Notes under the pieces: model-generated | Databases searched by the model: none | Told to the model about the DNA's origin: nothing | The model's input: the letters and a program-made list of their open reading frames with translations, nothing else | Translations under genes and position numbers: made by a program | Part shown: one piece after another, positions 22,801 to 37,800 of the stretch | Layout of the letters: every line of letters starts with the position of its first letter | Position numbering within the stretch: position 1 is the stretch's first letter | Source: Corbicula japonica | Lineage: Eukaryota; Mollusca; Bivalvia; Venerida; Cyrenidae | Assembly (NCBI GenBank): GCA_038501625.1 | Contig: JAZAYU010000010.1 | Location: 9,507,380 to 9,571,379, forward strand | Direction: 5' to 3' | DNA: 64,000 nt

Positions 22801-25800
22801 CAATACATTGTCCGTCATTGCCCTGGGGTTTGTAGGTACCAAGTGGACAGGGTACGCACGTTGTAGTGCTACCAGCCATTAACTGCTGACCACCCGGGCA
22901 CCAGTCTACAAAACATCAAATATACATAGAGTACTGACGAGTCAATGATGGGGAAAACTTGATTGATGGTTTATCAGGGTCCAAGATCATAAAAAAAAGA
23001 TTGGAGACCAGTCTCAAATCTTCAGCATCTGATTGGCTTAAATGGTGATCTGTCGCAATTTTAGCCAATCAGATGCTTGAGACTGGTCTTCAGCCTAAAA
23101 AATGCACTTAATAACGCCGTCTTGAAAATGGACCCCAAATACAGCGTTAAAGAACTAAGGTAGAGTAATATCCCACTGTTAAGACCACCTTTAGAAGTGG
23201 GCACAAGTATTTTGGCTTAAAAACACAGCAATACTGAAATATGGGACATTGACCCTTTCCTCCGTATTTAAGCATTTTTACGCATGTGCATCCAGTATAG
23301 ATCCAGATCAGCTGGCACATCTGATCAGGATCTGCACCTGTTGGTGGCATTTTTGTCAGAAATAACCTAATGAATCAAAGAGCAAACAGTGCAGATCCTG
23401 ATCAGACGGCACGGGTCTACACTGTTTGCCCACACAATAAAGGTGTGTCAATGAAGGAAAGGGTTAAAATAGTGGTCTTATTATCAAGGCGGACTTAACA
23501 TAGTAAGTGGCCATCTTTGAAGACCTGTATCTTTGAGACAAATCAAAATGTTTTTACAAGATATTCTGTTCCATATCGGAAATATGATCAATTAACTGCA
23601 TGCAAATTTTCATTAAAATACTCGAAAGTTGAAAAATCGGCGCATTCCACCTTAATTGCCAAAACATAGAGAGAAGAGGACAAGTTTAATTATAATTTGA
23701 TAAACTTCAAAAAATGAGAACCTTAGGAGTTTTACTGTATAATACAAGGAAGTATCAGTCATAATTGCATTACAACAAACCAAACCAACATAATGCATTG
23801 AAAATAGAATATATTATTTTAATAGCACACATATAAATGACTGGTTAATAGCATAGAATGTTTGGTATAGTATAATAAGTTGCATTCAGTCAAAAACTTT
23901 TCTACAATGTTTTATACATAACACTAGGATTGGTAAGTATCGATTTTGAAAAACATTATATAAGCCAAAACCTTTCCGATTAGATCAGCAGTTTACAGCA
24001 AACAGCTGGTATGTCCAATGTTTTCTAACAAATTGTCTACACTTGAAGAGTAAAATTATTATGAGAAATATCTTATCCCTTTACTCCATATATTTTTACA
24101 CATGTGCCACCAGTGTAGATCCAGATCAGCTGGCACATCACGATCTACACTGGTCGCATTTTTGTCAGAGATAACCTAACAAATAAAAAAGCGAAGTTTA
24201 GATCCTGATCAGATGGAACTGATGTGCTGGCTGATCTGATCTAAACTTTAAACCACATGCAATAAAGGTGTATCTATGGAGGAAAGGGTTATGACAGTGA
24301 TGTGTAAATAAATGTTACTCTTTTACACATTTATAGCTTCAGTGTTGATTTTTTTTTTTGTAAACAAATGGCAATAATTGCCTTTAACTTTGCTGTTTCT
24401 TTAAATTTCTCCAAATTATCACATTAAATTGCTTATGCCGTCTGATCAGAATCTGCAATGGTTGCTTTTTTGGACAGAAATAATTTAATGAATCAAAAAA
24501 GCGAACATTGGAGATTCTGATTTAAGATGGCACAAATGTATTGGCTGATCAGGATCTACACTGTTAACCCACACCATAATGGTGCAACGGTGTCATTATA
24601 TAATTATAAAGGAAAGGGATAAATCAAGGTAAAAATGTCAGAAATGCAAGATATTTCTCAAGATACATTACTGTATTCAGCGCATATAGATTTTACCTAT
24701 GACAAGACACCACATATTAGGATTTCATTCTGAGATATTTGGATACCCATTCAAGATCACAATAATGAGATTATTTTAGATCCTGCCATGACATCACATT
24801 GTTTGGCCTTAACCCTTTCCTCCATATAGACACCTTTAATGCATGGGTGAACAGTGTCGATCCGCTGATCAGCCGGGATGTGCTGTCTGATCAGGATCTG
24901 CAATGTTCGCTTTTTGGTTCATTAGGTTATCTCTGACCAAAAATGCGACCAGTGCAGATCTGGATCTACACTGGTCACACACTCATAAAATGCGTATATA
25001 AGGAGTAAAGGGTTAAGGTATGGAATAAATGGTTTAGTTTTCTTTTTGCTTAGCTCCTCCCTATGACTGATAGAATTTAAGAGATAACCTACTTATTATA
25101 AATCATTTTTGATCACTTGATTTTTCTTATCTTTAAGGCAAATAATTATTTTGCAACAAGTGTTTATCGGAGGTTAACTAAATCTACTTGGGTAAGCCAA
25201 CAGCCTTTTTACAGCAAGTTGATTTCATTATTTCTTTGCAAAAATTGTTACTCACTAGTATTCTTGTTTTTCTTAACCCAGATATGGCGTAATTCCCTTG
25301 TACAACCAGTGTGGATCCAGGTCAGGCTGCATGGATGTGAAGTCAGATCTGGATCTACATTGTCAACTTTTACAGTCATATGTTGTTTTTCTTATAAAGA
25401 AGCCAACAGCATAGATCCATTTCATCTGACATCAAAGATGTTCAGGCTGATTCGGAACTACAGTGGTTGCCAAAAAGATTATAAGCACATCACAAAACAT
25501 TGCTAAAATAGTTTCCTAAATGTTGCCTAAACTGGTTGCCTAATTGTGTTAACAATTGTGTGATGATTGTAATATTAGTTTTTCTATTTATTTCAGGAAA
25601 TGTTTCGTGTACCAGATTTTTATCCAGGCATCTCCTTAAAGTTGTCCAGTGTGCTGGAGGAGATTGGTGTTAATGAGACAGTGGTCCTTGACATGAGGAG
25701 GTCAGCACTGATGCATAGCACTATACAGGATTTCACAAGCAGAATGGAAGGCTCTCCATTTTCTACTCACCCTTTTGGTAGCAGTGCAGAGGGCACCACA

Positions 25801-28800
25801 ACACTAGGTCTGCAGTCTGATAGTGACCTTCTTGAATGTGACCAAAGAGGTATTGTGATACAGGACATGGCTGAGTGGGAACAAGGCCTCATGAATCTGC
25901 TTATGATCCAGGACGAGACTACTCCGCCTGGTTACTGTATGTTACAGGAAATAAATAGTGTTCTGCCTTTTGCTGTCAATGTGATGAATGAAAATCATGT
26001 TAGATACAAGAGAAATAAAGTGTTATTGAAAAACACTAAAAAGGACATATTGAAACTTATTCCGGGAGCAGAAATGAATGGCCCTGCAGGGACATATAAA
26101 CTAAAAGGCTTCACTGATCTCGATTTAGTTATGGCCTTTCCATTTAAAACTTTGCCACAATTCTTGAGCACTTGGTTACAACAGCAGGCACAACAAGGGA
26201 AGATTTCACAAGACACGAAGAGATATATTGAATCCAAACCTTGTTTTGTTGTCGGTGTAGGCAGAATTGATAGTTTTCAAGAAGTACAGTGGAGAATATC
26301 AACGTCCTATGCCGAGAGATGCCTCATGTGTAGTTTGAACATAACGCAAATACAGTGCTATGTTTTATTGAAACTAATATTAAAGAAATATCTCACACAC
26401 CGTGAAGAAAAACATCTGTCAAGTTTTATGTGCAAAAATATACTTCTGCTATGCATAAGGAAAACACATCCTAGCAAATGGTGTCCAGAAAATTTGCTTT
26501 CTGTCTTCATACTTTGCCTACATCAGTTAAAAAGAAGTGTACAGCATGGGTATTGTCCACATTTTATCATAAGTGAAAATAACCTTTTAGCTGGAAAGCT
26601 TATGCCAAAAGTTAAAAGTTGGTTACTGGAAAAAATACAATATATATGCGAAACACATGGTGGTGCTTTCCTTGGTGTAAAGATAGATGACATAGGCCAC
26701 AGATTACTGACCAGACTTAACATTCTAGTTCTAAATCACAGAATCATTGTAAATGATATGGATAGATCTGCAGCCATTTCTGGCTTAATGCATTATTCAA
26801 TGGCTGAACATGTAGGCACACATTACACACTTGTCTTACAAGAAGTAACATCCGGGAATACTAGCTTCAGAGCCATTTTAACCACATTATTGCAGCTGTA
26901 CCATCATGGTAGTTTTGAGCAAGCAGCATCTCGCCTGCTGACACCATTGTTCTGCTCCTCAGTGGGATCAGCTATAGCATCAAGAGACATACAGAGGGAT
27001 CATTCTGTATCACAGGAAGCTCTCACCTGGCTATCACTGGGACTTAACTCTGATGTTGCATCCAGCAGACTGAAGCTGGCATCTGTGTTCTACTGCATTG
27101 GGGACTTTAGTACAACAGAAACTATCCTGTGCAATATAGAACAGACATATGATCTAGATCTTGTAAAAACTGTATTTTTTTGCTACCAGGAAAGATTGAA
27201 ATTTTCAGGAAGCTATGCAGAATTTAAAGACTACCAGTATTTTAATATCCAAAATGAACATTCAATGAGACATATTGTTGCATATTGTGTTTGTTTCATC
27301 CCAGAGGAAGTTCACTGTTTGCCTCCAGAGTTGCAGTATGAAATGTTTAGATATACACCTGAGGACAGAGCAAGTGAACATTATGATTCCTGGATGGACT
27401 GGGCCGTGGTAGATTCCCTCCATTATCTCTATTTTCTGCAGTACAAGACCTTCGGCCACCTCCAGAAATATGATGAGCAGCACCAGGCTTTTAACAACCT
27501 TGTCAAGTCAATAGGTAGAAAAAACCACTATGGACGCAAAGAAACAGCCCTGAATCTTCTAGGACAGATCTACCAACAAGAGATCAGATACACAGAAGCT
27601 TTTCTCTGTTACATGGCTTCCTTGTATATCCGACCAACAAACAATGCTGCAAAGCTCCACCTATGGAGACTTTTGTATGCCATGAATACAAACTGACCAA
27701 GAAGTGACAAGTCTTAAGGTAATTCATACATTTTCTTTGCGACATGTATAACCAGGGAGGCAGTATATGTAAGTTTGCATTTAAAAGTTCAACTTCAATC
27801 TTTTGTAAAGTGGAGAAAGCAAAAGGCTAATGAATTTTACACCATCCAATTATCTCTGTTATATTCCATGTTATTAATAAATATTTTCAAGTTAGTGCAA
27901 CAAATGTATTTCTCATTTTTAATCGTACTTATATGTTTCAGATGTTTAGAATATTAGACAACTCACAGAATGACAAACACTCGTGATGGCAATTGAAACC
28001 ATTGGCCATAATGGATCAAGCAGGCACAACAAACTTTACCTTAACAATCAGAACTATCAGAAATAGTGGAGCACATAAAGTACTGAAATAATTATATAAA
28101 TTGCAACATTACTGCATTTTCTGTTATAATTGTTTACAACTTTATGATGTTTATGCATAACCCTTTCCTCCATAGACACACCTTTACTGTGTGTACAGAG
28201 AGTGTAGATCCAGATAAGCAGGAACATCTGTGCCATCTGATCAGGATCTGCACTGTTGTGCCATCTGATCTGGATCTACACTGGTTGCACACACATAAAA
28301 ATGTGTATATATGAAGAAAAGGGTTAATTTTTTTATTGCTAGCAACAGCATCAATATAGTTATTTGTTTTATTATTTACCAGGTAAAATTTTTTTTGCTC
28401 TCCTGAAAAGTGGGCATTTTAAGATATGATGTTTGCATATTTTGCAGACAATATCATGTTTTGAACTGGCTGAAATGTGCTGAAGCGAACACTGTCAATT
28501 GAGCCAGGTTTGGCCCTTTTCAGTTATCACATAAACTTCCAATTGATCAAAAGTGCTCTTTACAGTGTATCTATTTGAAACTCCTTAGGTGATTTCAGCA
28601 CAATGATATATGAAAATATACTGTCATGATTTGGGGGGGGGGGGGGGGGGCAATAAATTTGCTTCCTTAAGTCTGTTTTTCTAGCCCTTAAAGATTGAAT
28701 TTATTGCTATTTATTGCTATGATATTGTTTTGTAAAGGAGATAAGAGTTTCAAAGGCTTTCAAAGTTTCTTAATGCTAGGCACATCTATGTACGAAACAT

Positions 28801-31800
28801 CTCAAGTACTCTAGTAAACAGCTAGTAACTATGTACTTTGTCATTATTTACAACATGCCTGTTTACCTTACAAAACCATACATCATCAAAAAAGGTACAT
28901 AAGATTACATTTAAACATACACCCAAGTTGAAATGTAAATTTAAAAATCCATGTAATAAATAATGATGAATATTAAACATGCAGACTGGAAATATATATT
29001 TTGACATAAATATATTAATTGACATAACAAAAAAACATCTTATTGGTTTTTGGCAAATTACTAAAATCAGAGTAATGCTAGACAAAACAGACAACTAAAT
29101 ATTACAAGATAGTCAACAAAAATAGGTCGATACCAAACTCAGCCTTCTAAACAATTAATTGTCTGAAATTATTTTATACATGTCACACCAAAGGACAAAC
29201 TTTTCTGATTCTACCTAAGAATTTTATGATGGATACTTTCATATCTCACCATTTTTGTGCGCAAAATTAAAACCCAAATCACAATGAAGTGCAGATGCAG
29301 ACCTATGTTGAAGGCACTAAGTGATTTGTTGCAAACTCATATTCCATTGTGCAGTATGTGCGCGAAAATATTCTAATATTCTTGTACAAAACAAGTGTTC
29401 ACAAACTAATTACCGAGACAGTTGTGCATAGGAGTTCGAATAAAAGCAAAAGGAAAGCAAATTTGCACAAATTCAGTAGGTTTACAATTCAAATACTGGA
29501 GTATGTACTTATAAGAACCTTACCTCTTCTACAGTCCTGTATACTAGTAGATCCGACACCTTTAGCATCTTCCCCAGGTGGGCAGGATTTACATGACGTC
29601 TGCCCAGTTTGATCCTGGTAACTAAATCGGTTACATGGTTCACATGTTGTTGTCAAACTACCCTCCGGTCTGGATGTGCCGATGGGGCATGGCTCGCAGT
29701 CAGTTGTGCTACCTGACCTCAACTGCTGACCTCCCGAACACTGTCGAACACATAGTCCGCCAACAAAAATCTGACCACTTGAACACCAATCTAAATGTTA
29801 CAAAGAGTGCTTCAAAATGTGTTCATGTTACAAAGCAGTACATTGTTGACTCATCAGTTGTCCAAATGGGGCTACTATGCCCAGCTTAGTCAGTGGTGCA
29901 ATCTAAGCTTAAGGATATTTTTGATAATAATTTCTGAAAGTTACATTTTAGTACTACAAAACCATGTCAGTGTTACAAAGCATATGTGCCAGCTAATTTG
30001 GATTTACACTGTAAGCATATAAGCGATAAAACCCCTACAATGTAACAAAGTGTTCACTGCGTTGCAGCATACCTCCAACGGGAAATGTACTTGTCAAATA
30101 TGTGGCGGACTTGCAAACTGTATGAACACCAGTATAAACCATTTGCAAGTGGCAAGACTTATATACCAAGCTACAGAGCACTGTAATGTACACTGGAATA
30201 TTAACTCTTTCCTCCATATAATATATAGGCATTTTTACACATGTGACAAGTGTAGATCCCGATCAGCCGGCACAGCCATCTAATCGGGATCTGCATTAGT
30301 CACATTTTGGTCAGAAATAACCTAACAAATCAAAAGGCAAACAGTTTAGATCTTGATCAGAGGGCACGGATGTGCTGGCTGACCTGGATCTAAATTTTTC
30401 GCCAAAATCATAAAGTATATAATATGGAGGAAATAGTTAACATGGCATTTTTTCTTTGAAAAGGTAAAACTGGTGGACAGAATTGATGAGAAAGTTTCAA
30501 TAGTTCACTCCAAGATAAAACCGGAGCACGTACATGTGTTTTTTGATAGACCATTTGACTGTATTTTTAAGGAATCTTGAGGCATAACTGTTTTGAACAT
30601 TTTACCACTTATCCTTATCTGAATTAAACATTGCCCACTTCTATCCTGTTTTCTAAACATTCTCATTCAAATTGTTATAAGATGAAAAACAGTGAAAATA
30701 AAAATGATATTCCACTGTTTGAAAATAGTGAAATACCACTTTTATTTCACCAGGAAAATTCTATAATTCACTATAAGCATAAGAAAGTTAGACTGTTAGT
30801 AATTTTAGTTGGAATAGCTTCCCACTTGGCTAATAATACGCACTCATAAAACTTCCCCCAAAACCCCTTTATAAACCTCCTTTTTGGAAATCTTGCATCT
30901 GTCCTGGCAACTACATACTTACTAGATCTACAGTCTGCATTGCTAGTGGAACCTGTGGTATAAGTGTGTGGTCTATCTGAAGGGCAACTTTTGCAACTTT
31001 CCTGCCCTGTCTGGTCCTGGTACGTGTGCTGAGCACAAGGTGTGCAAGATACGCCGTTCCAGTACTGACCAACTGGACAAATAACTGAAAAACAGTAAAG
31101 CGCAGTATTTACTCCATGGATCCATACACCTTTTAACTTAATGTAGGACCAGTGTGGATTCAGATCAGCCAGCATATCTTAGCAGTATGATCAGGACTTA
31201 CACTAGTCACATTTAAATATAATTGGATATTTCTAACCAAGAAGTTAACGGAGTAGGTCCTGAGCTGACTGCATTGATGTGCAGACTGACCTGGATCTAC
31301 ACTGGTTGTCTATGAAATATTAGCCATATCCCACAGGGTAAAGTGTAAAATCTCTTACCAACGAAGTAGATAAAAATAACAGAATAAATTAAAAACGAGC
31401 ATTTATTAAATGAAGGATGTTTTTTTCAGCCTTTGGATTGCTATTTGTAATTATCTGCAAATTTTCATTCAGTGTAGACTCAAATTTATACTTAAAACAT
31501 TGACAAAAACTATTTATCAACTGTAGAATTATTTAATTTTCTGGAAGAAATTTAAGCTCAGAAATGATAGGCAAATGATATTTTGATTGGGCATTTATTC
31601 ACCCAATTGCAAAAGCCATTTTCTGAGTTTGGCTCGCGCATAGGCCATTTTGTCAGAGACTGGCCCATAAATTATCACTCTACTCCACATTTACTTCTTT
31701 ATTGCATTGGTGAACAGTGTCGATCCAGATCAGTTGGCATGATTCTGATCAACTGATCTGGATCTACACTATTTACCCATGTGTGAAAAGGCTTTATTAA

Positions 31801-34800
31801 TTTTTGAAGTAAGGGTTAAAGTAGTGACTTACACTTGCAACCTAACCCATTGAAGGTTGTCACCATTCCAAGGTTGGAGCAGAAAACACAAGCAGTCTGG
31901 GTGGCATTGGGAACTTGGCCTCCAGAGCATAGCTGACAAGGTCCTGTGGCAGTTAACCGCACATAACCAGTAGGGCAGTTTACTGAAATTATAAATGAAT
32001 ATTACAATAGTATGCAGTCTGTGGCTTCATATAATTCAAGTTGTGTGCTTAAACAATATCATGCAAGACTGAAGGGCCAGTCAATATATAACCGAACAGA
32101 AAATTATTGCCCAGGCCATAATTAAATTTTACATCATGTCTAAGGCTCCAACATTTACAAATTTTTGTAAACATTTACAAGGACCATGAAAAATGAAACG
32201 ATGCTGTTAAAATGTTGTTTATATCATACAAACCTGATACCAATGTGACAAGATTCACTGAACTTTGTAGCTTGTAAATAACAACGCAACTCTGCTTGCA
32301 AGAAAATGTGATTTTTTTTCACTTTTGACCCATCTTATTCTGAGCTTGGGATCACTTTGATGCACAGGAATTTTTAAAAGTGGTCAACTTTTGCAAGAAT
32401 AAAGAAAACTTTTTTGTATATTCCATTTTAAAAATGAAGTAAACCCTTAGTTAACCACTGAAAATAAATTAAAAAGAAGTTAAAGGTAGTTTATAGGTAG
32501 TAAAGTTTACTAAATACAAGATACATGTATGACTAGTGACGATCTTATAATGACCCCATGAACATTCTCAATAGGGATCAGATGACCCCTAGTTTTCGAA
32601 AGCTATTGAAATCCCTGGATATCACGGAACCCATAACAAAGCCAGAGTTTTCTTTACCTCAACAATGTAAATTACAAATTAAAGTACAATTGTGTACTTA
32701 GTGGTGTAAATTTACATTTTCTAAATGGAACGTTGCCGATTTTCAGTAAATATTTTTCCGCCATTACAATCACATGACCATTCGTATAAACGGTCCGAGA
32801 TTTTGTAAACGTTTACTGCCCAAAATAGAAATATTACCGTTTACACTTGTAAACATTGGAGCCCTAAAAAATGTTTTACAGCATTCAATAAGTAATGTAC
32901 CTGCTATACAATCTATGAGGGAAACAGCCCCCACAATGTATGACTGGGTACCAGCAGGGCATGGTGTACAAATTGCCCAATTACCCACACCTTATGTTCC
33001 AGTCAGACACCATTTATACACTGAATTCATGAAGTAACTTACCTGCTATACAATCTGCCAGGGAAACAGCCCCCACAATGTATGAGTGGGTACCGGCTGG
33101 ACATGGTGTACAAATTGCCCCATTACCCACACTGTATGTTCCAGGCAGACACCAGTTACACAACTGTCTGGCTCTATTCCATGATTCTCCTGCATGACAT
33201 CTTGCTACAAAAGAAAAAGATTTTGTAAAGTATTTGTTTTTAAGCATTTATACCAATAATATACATTTATTGCATCCGTGAACAGTGACACAGTGATCCG
33301 TGCCATCAGATCAGGATCCACCTGTTTGCTTTTAGATTCAATATGTTATTTCTGACCGTGTAGCAAACAGCGCAGGTCCAGATCAGATAGCAAGGTTGTG
33401 ATAAAAGCCAAATATATGGAGTAAAGGGTTGTTAGATTTTATTGTATTTCTGATTATCCATGGTAAGTGTTAATTTATTACTTGATGATAACCTTACTTC
33501 GGGCACGTTACAGGAAAATGTTGTTGCTGTACTTAACACGATTCTAAAACTATTTTCGATAAATTTGCGCAAATTTTTTTTTTCTTCGTTTTATAAAATC
33601 ATAACTGCCCTAGATACTCCTTGTTTAAGTAACAAATCAATAGTCCATTCCAAGCATGTGATATTTTGTAGTATTTCCATTGGTCATTTTATTCCCCTCT
33701 TCCAAAATGTTGTATAGTGTGTATACATATTCTTAGAATTAAAGCAACAATGTGTCTTTGGAAAGCTGATATGGGTAAAGAATAAACCGTTGCAATTATT
33801 AAAAGTAACAAACCTCTACAAGCCCGGAAGTTATCGTCACTGAGAGGTTTATCGGCTGGGCATGCACTACATGTCAGCTGATATGGGTTTGGGTTAAAGG
33901 AGCCCTCCTCACACGGTACACACGAGTCACTGTTTTCATCCCATCTCTGACCGGCAGCACAAGGGGCTGAAAAACAACAACAATTAAACCCATAATCCTT
34001 TCCTCCATATATACGCCTTTCTGGCATGGGCAAACAAATATTACAGATTCAATACAATGAAACAAACTGATTTAATGCTTTGGCCATGTCCTTTTTAATA
34101 TTTTAGAAATATTTTCCACAATGATAATGAAAAGCAAGAATTAAAAGCAGTTTTGATAATAATTGCAAAAATAATGTTTGAATTTTCACTTATCCTTCCC
34201 TCCAAATATAGACATTTTTACGCATGTGTGGCCAGTGTAGATCCAGATCAGCCAGCACATCTGTGCCGTCTGATCAGGATCTGCACTGGTCGCATTTTGG
34301 TCTGATATAACCTTACAAATCATAAAGCGAACAGTGCAGATCCTGATCAGATGGCACGGATGTTCCAGCTGCCGGCTAATCTGGATCTACACTTTTCGCC
34401 CAAGCAATAAAGGTGTGTCTAGGAAGGAAAGGGTTAAACAGTGAAAGTTTCAGGTAATTTGTAACACCATAACTAAATGGGGATTGTGGTGTGTGTCACC
34501 AGTGTAAACCAACATCAGCCTGTGCATCTGTTCAGTCTAACAAGAGTCTACACAGTTTGCCATTCAGTCAGAGACAACATTCTTAATCCATACAGGAAAC
34601 AGTTTAGATCCTTTTCAGACATATTCCCAATCTGATTTGGGTCTATTTTTCTTGCAAAGTCAATATAATCCCAATTTGTCATGTTGCATCACATAATCCA
34701 CCAATATTAGTATGTCTTTCATATTTTAGCATTTAACCTGTGCCATCTGATTATGATATGCGTTTTGGTCAGAGATAACCTAACAAATCAAAATGCGAAC

Positions 34801-37800
34801 AGTTGAGATCCTGATCAGACGGTACGGATGTGCTGGCTGATCTTGATCTAAACTGTTCGGCCTTGCAGTTAAGATGTGTCTATGGAGGAAAGGGTTAAAG
34901 TTTCTGCTACAGAGATTTTAAACTTTAATGCATATTCTTAACAAGCCTACTTACGAACACACTGGCTAATAAGGGCAGCTCCTGCCGCCACAGTGGTGAA
35001 TGGGACCCGACAAGCTTGGCATCTCTCTTGCACATTTTTCTGCCGATATGTTCCACGTGGGCAGATTTCACATCTGTTATTCCTTGATTCAAAACCATTC
35101 TCACAAGGATCTGGAAAGTTAGTAAAACATTAAGTATTACAGTTTAATGTTTGTTTACTGTTCTTGTATAAGCTGCTGTGCCATTCTCTGTTCCATAAAA
35201 ATTTAGTTTTTCCATAAAATTTTAGTTTATCATTAATCCGACTATATGAACCATAAATTTTACTCTAACATGCAGCATTTATTCTTTTTTTGAGCAGTGT
35301 AGAGCCACAACAGCCTGCATATCTGTACAGTCTGATCAAGAACTACATTGTTCACTTCTTGGTCTGAAATAATCTAAAAGAGTTGATCCTGATCAGACTA
35401 CTCAGATGTGTGCATACACTGATGTGTGCATACACTGATGTGTGCATAGGTTTATTTCTGACCAAGAGGCAACCATTGTAGATTCAGAAATAACAGAATT
35501 ATGTGCTGGCTGATCTGGATCAACACTGGATGCGCATGTAATAAAATCTGTATATATGCAGTTTAAAATGACTCGGGGGTTCCACTAGCTGCTGAATCCC
35601 ATGGGTCATTTTGTCCGTTTTTAATGGATTCTCTCAACTATAAGCTAAAAATACACCTAATTTAAGGAAAAAATGACCCTAAAATCCTAGTGGTCAAAAT
35701 AAGGCTTTTTGGAAATTTCAAAGGTCAAATGGACATCTCCCGGGTCAAATGGAACCCCTGTGACTGAAACGAAAACATCTAAGAAGGCCTACCTGTGCAG
35801 TTTCTGTAGTCATTAGCACCAGTAAATTCTGTGGTTTTCCATGTTGGACATGGTATACAAGAGTCTTTGTATGGTAGATTTTGATAGGTACCGAAGTTAC
35901 ACGGGACACACTGATTTGTAGTCTTGTTGTGATAGGTTCCCGGCTTGCAATCACCTGAAAGGTACAAGTAATTAATTTTCTAGATATATACAGTAGAGCT
36001 TTGAGGTATTGTGGTTTGCGGGGATCATACCTTTCAACTGCGATGTTTTTGGATCAGTGAGATACAATCTTGTTTTCATTTTTATTATTTTGTTGAGATG
36101 TGTTATATTCTAAGGGCATGACCAAGAGGTGATCAACAGAGTTTCAGAGCCCAAGGTTATAAAACTGATCATGGAAACCAGTCTCAAATCTCAAGTATCT
36201 GATTGGCTGAAATGGCAACTGGTCTCCATTTCAGCATATCAGAGGCTTAATATTTGAGACTGGTTTTCAATCTCAGCTTTAAAACCTTCAGCCCAGAAGT
36301 TCCACTAGCTGCTGAATTTCAACTGTCATTTTGGTAACTTTTTAGTGGGTTCTGACAATTAATAGCCAAAGTACCCCTTTTAAAGGAAAAAAGACAATTG
36401 AGCTAAAATCATGGGGGTAAAAATTTCAAGAGTCAAAGGGTCATCTGCAGAGTCAAATGGAAACCCTAATTGGTGAAACAGAACACATATATTCTTCTAA
36501 AAGCCATCAATTAGACACTTACGAAGACATTTATCGATGGAAGCTGAGCCTATTTCCTCGGTAGTTGTGCCAGGGGGACAACTCTGACATTGTGTTTTGC
36601 CAGAGTTCTGAGCCCTGTATGTTCCTTTTGGACAAGCAACACATCTCGACTTGTCGACTGTAAGTTCAAGGCCATCTCGACACAAATCTGAAAGCAATGA
36701 TTATGCTTAACACTACTCCATAGATTCACCTTTATTGCATGGGCTGACAGTGTAGATCTGGATCAACTGACACAGCTTTTAGATTAATTAGGTTATTTCA
36801 AATCAAGATGAGACCAGTGGGGATCCAGATCAGATGGAAAGGATGTGCCAGCTGATCTGGATCTACACAGGTTGTAAATGTGTTAAAAGACATATATAAG
36901 TAGAAACAGTTAAAAATAAGCTTTAGATTATTTATTGGGCTTAGTAATTGAGTAATACATTAATTACAGATAATGAAATTTTTTTCTTCTTTCAAAATTT
37001 ACAATTTTTATCTGAATACCACAAGAAAATATTTTGTTACCTAAACAGAGTGTTGGAGATGTTGCCCCTGGGAACAGTGTTGTATTTCCTGGGGGACAAG
37101 GGTCACAATCTGGCGTATCTTTGGTTGGTGGGTTCACCTTGTAAAATCCGACATTACATGGTTTACAGCCATCCCAGAGAGGAGTGATTTCTTGACCACT
37201 ACTGCATTCAGCTAAAAGAAATAGTTAAACATGTTTTTAATTCATGTGAATACAGAATCTAAGACATGGTTTACAATTATCTAATGACAGTTAGATCTGC
37301 ACCCAGGTTTTTGCTTATTTCTGAACTGATTTGGATCAGATAAAGAGGTGCGTACTCAGGTCAAAAAGCATTTTCATTGATATTTAACCTCCATTATCAA
37401 TTGGCTGCCCATTTTCTCAAACATTCAAAGACAAATTCACACTTTCAAACAAAATTTGTCGTTGGAAGTTTGAGAAAATGGCAGCCGATTGATAATGGAG
37501 ATTAAATGTCGATGAAAATGTTTTTTAATAAGAGTAAGGTGCTCTTTATCTGATCAAAATCGGTCCACAAATTACTGAGAAATAAGCAAAAACCTACCTG
37601 GAGGAAGTGATTTTTGTGTGTGCAGGACATTTAAAAAGTCACGTGGTATAGCCACTCTGTAATCACACAGAAGAAGCTTGGTGCACTGAACATTTTCTGC
37701 TTTTAAAGATATCACCAGTTTCTTCAGTAGGAAAGTTCCTTATTTGTAAGCAGTCTGTGTTGCTTTTATATGAATTTAACAGAAGGCACCCCCACCTCTC

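Noticed and set aside
25117..25506. 129-codon plus-strand frame before the Mab-21 gene
   Set aside because: It overlaps a worn F1 copy and has no domain pattern; the splice acceptor at 25594 rather suggests a noncoding 5' exon.
27262..27483. Minus-strand frame inside the Mab-21 exon
   Set aside because: Shadow of the plus-strand coding exon; no cysteine module and no splice sites fitting the giant gene.
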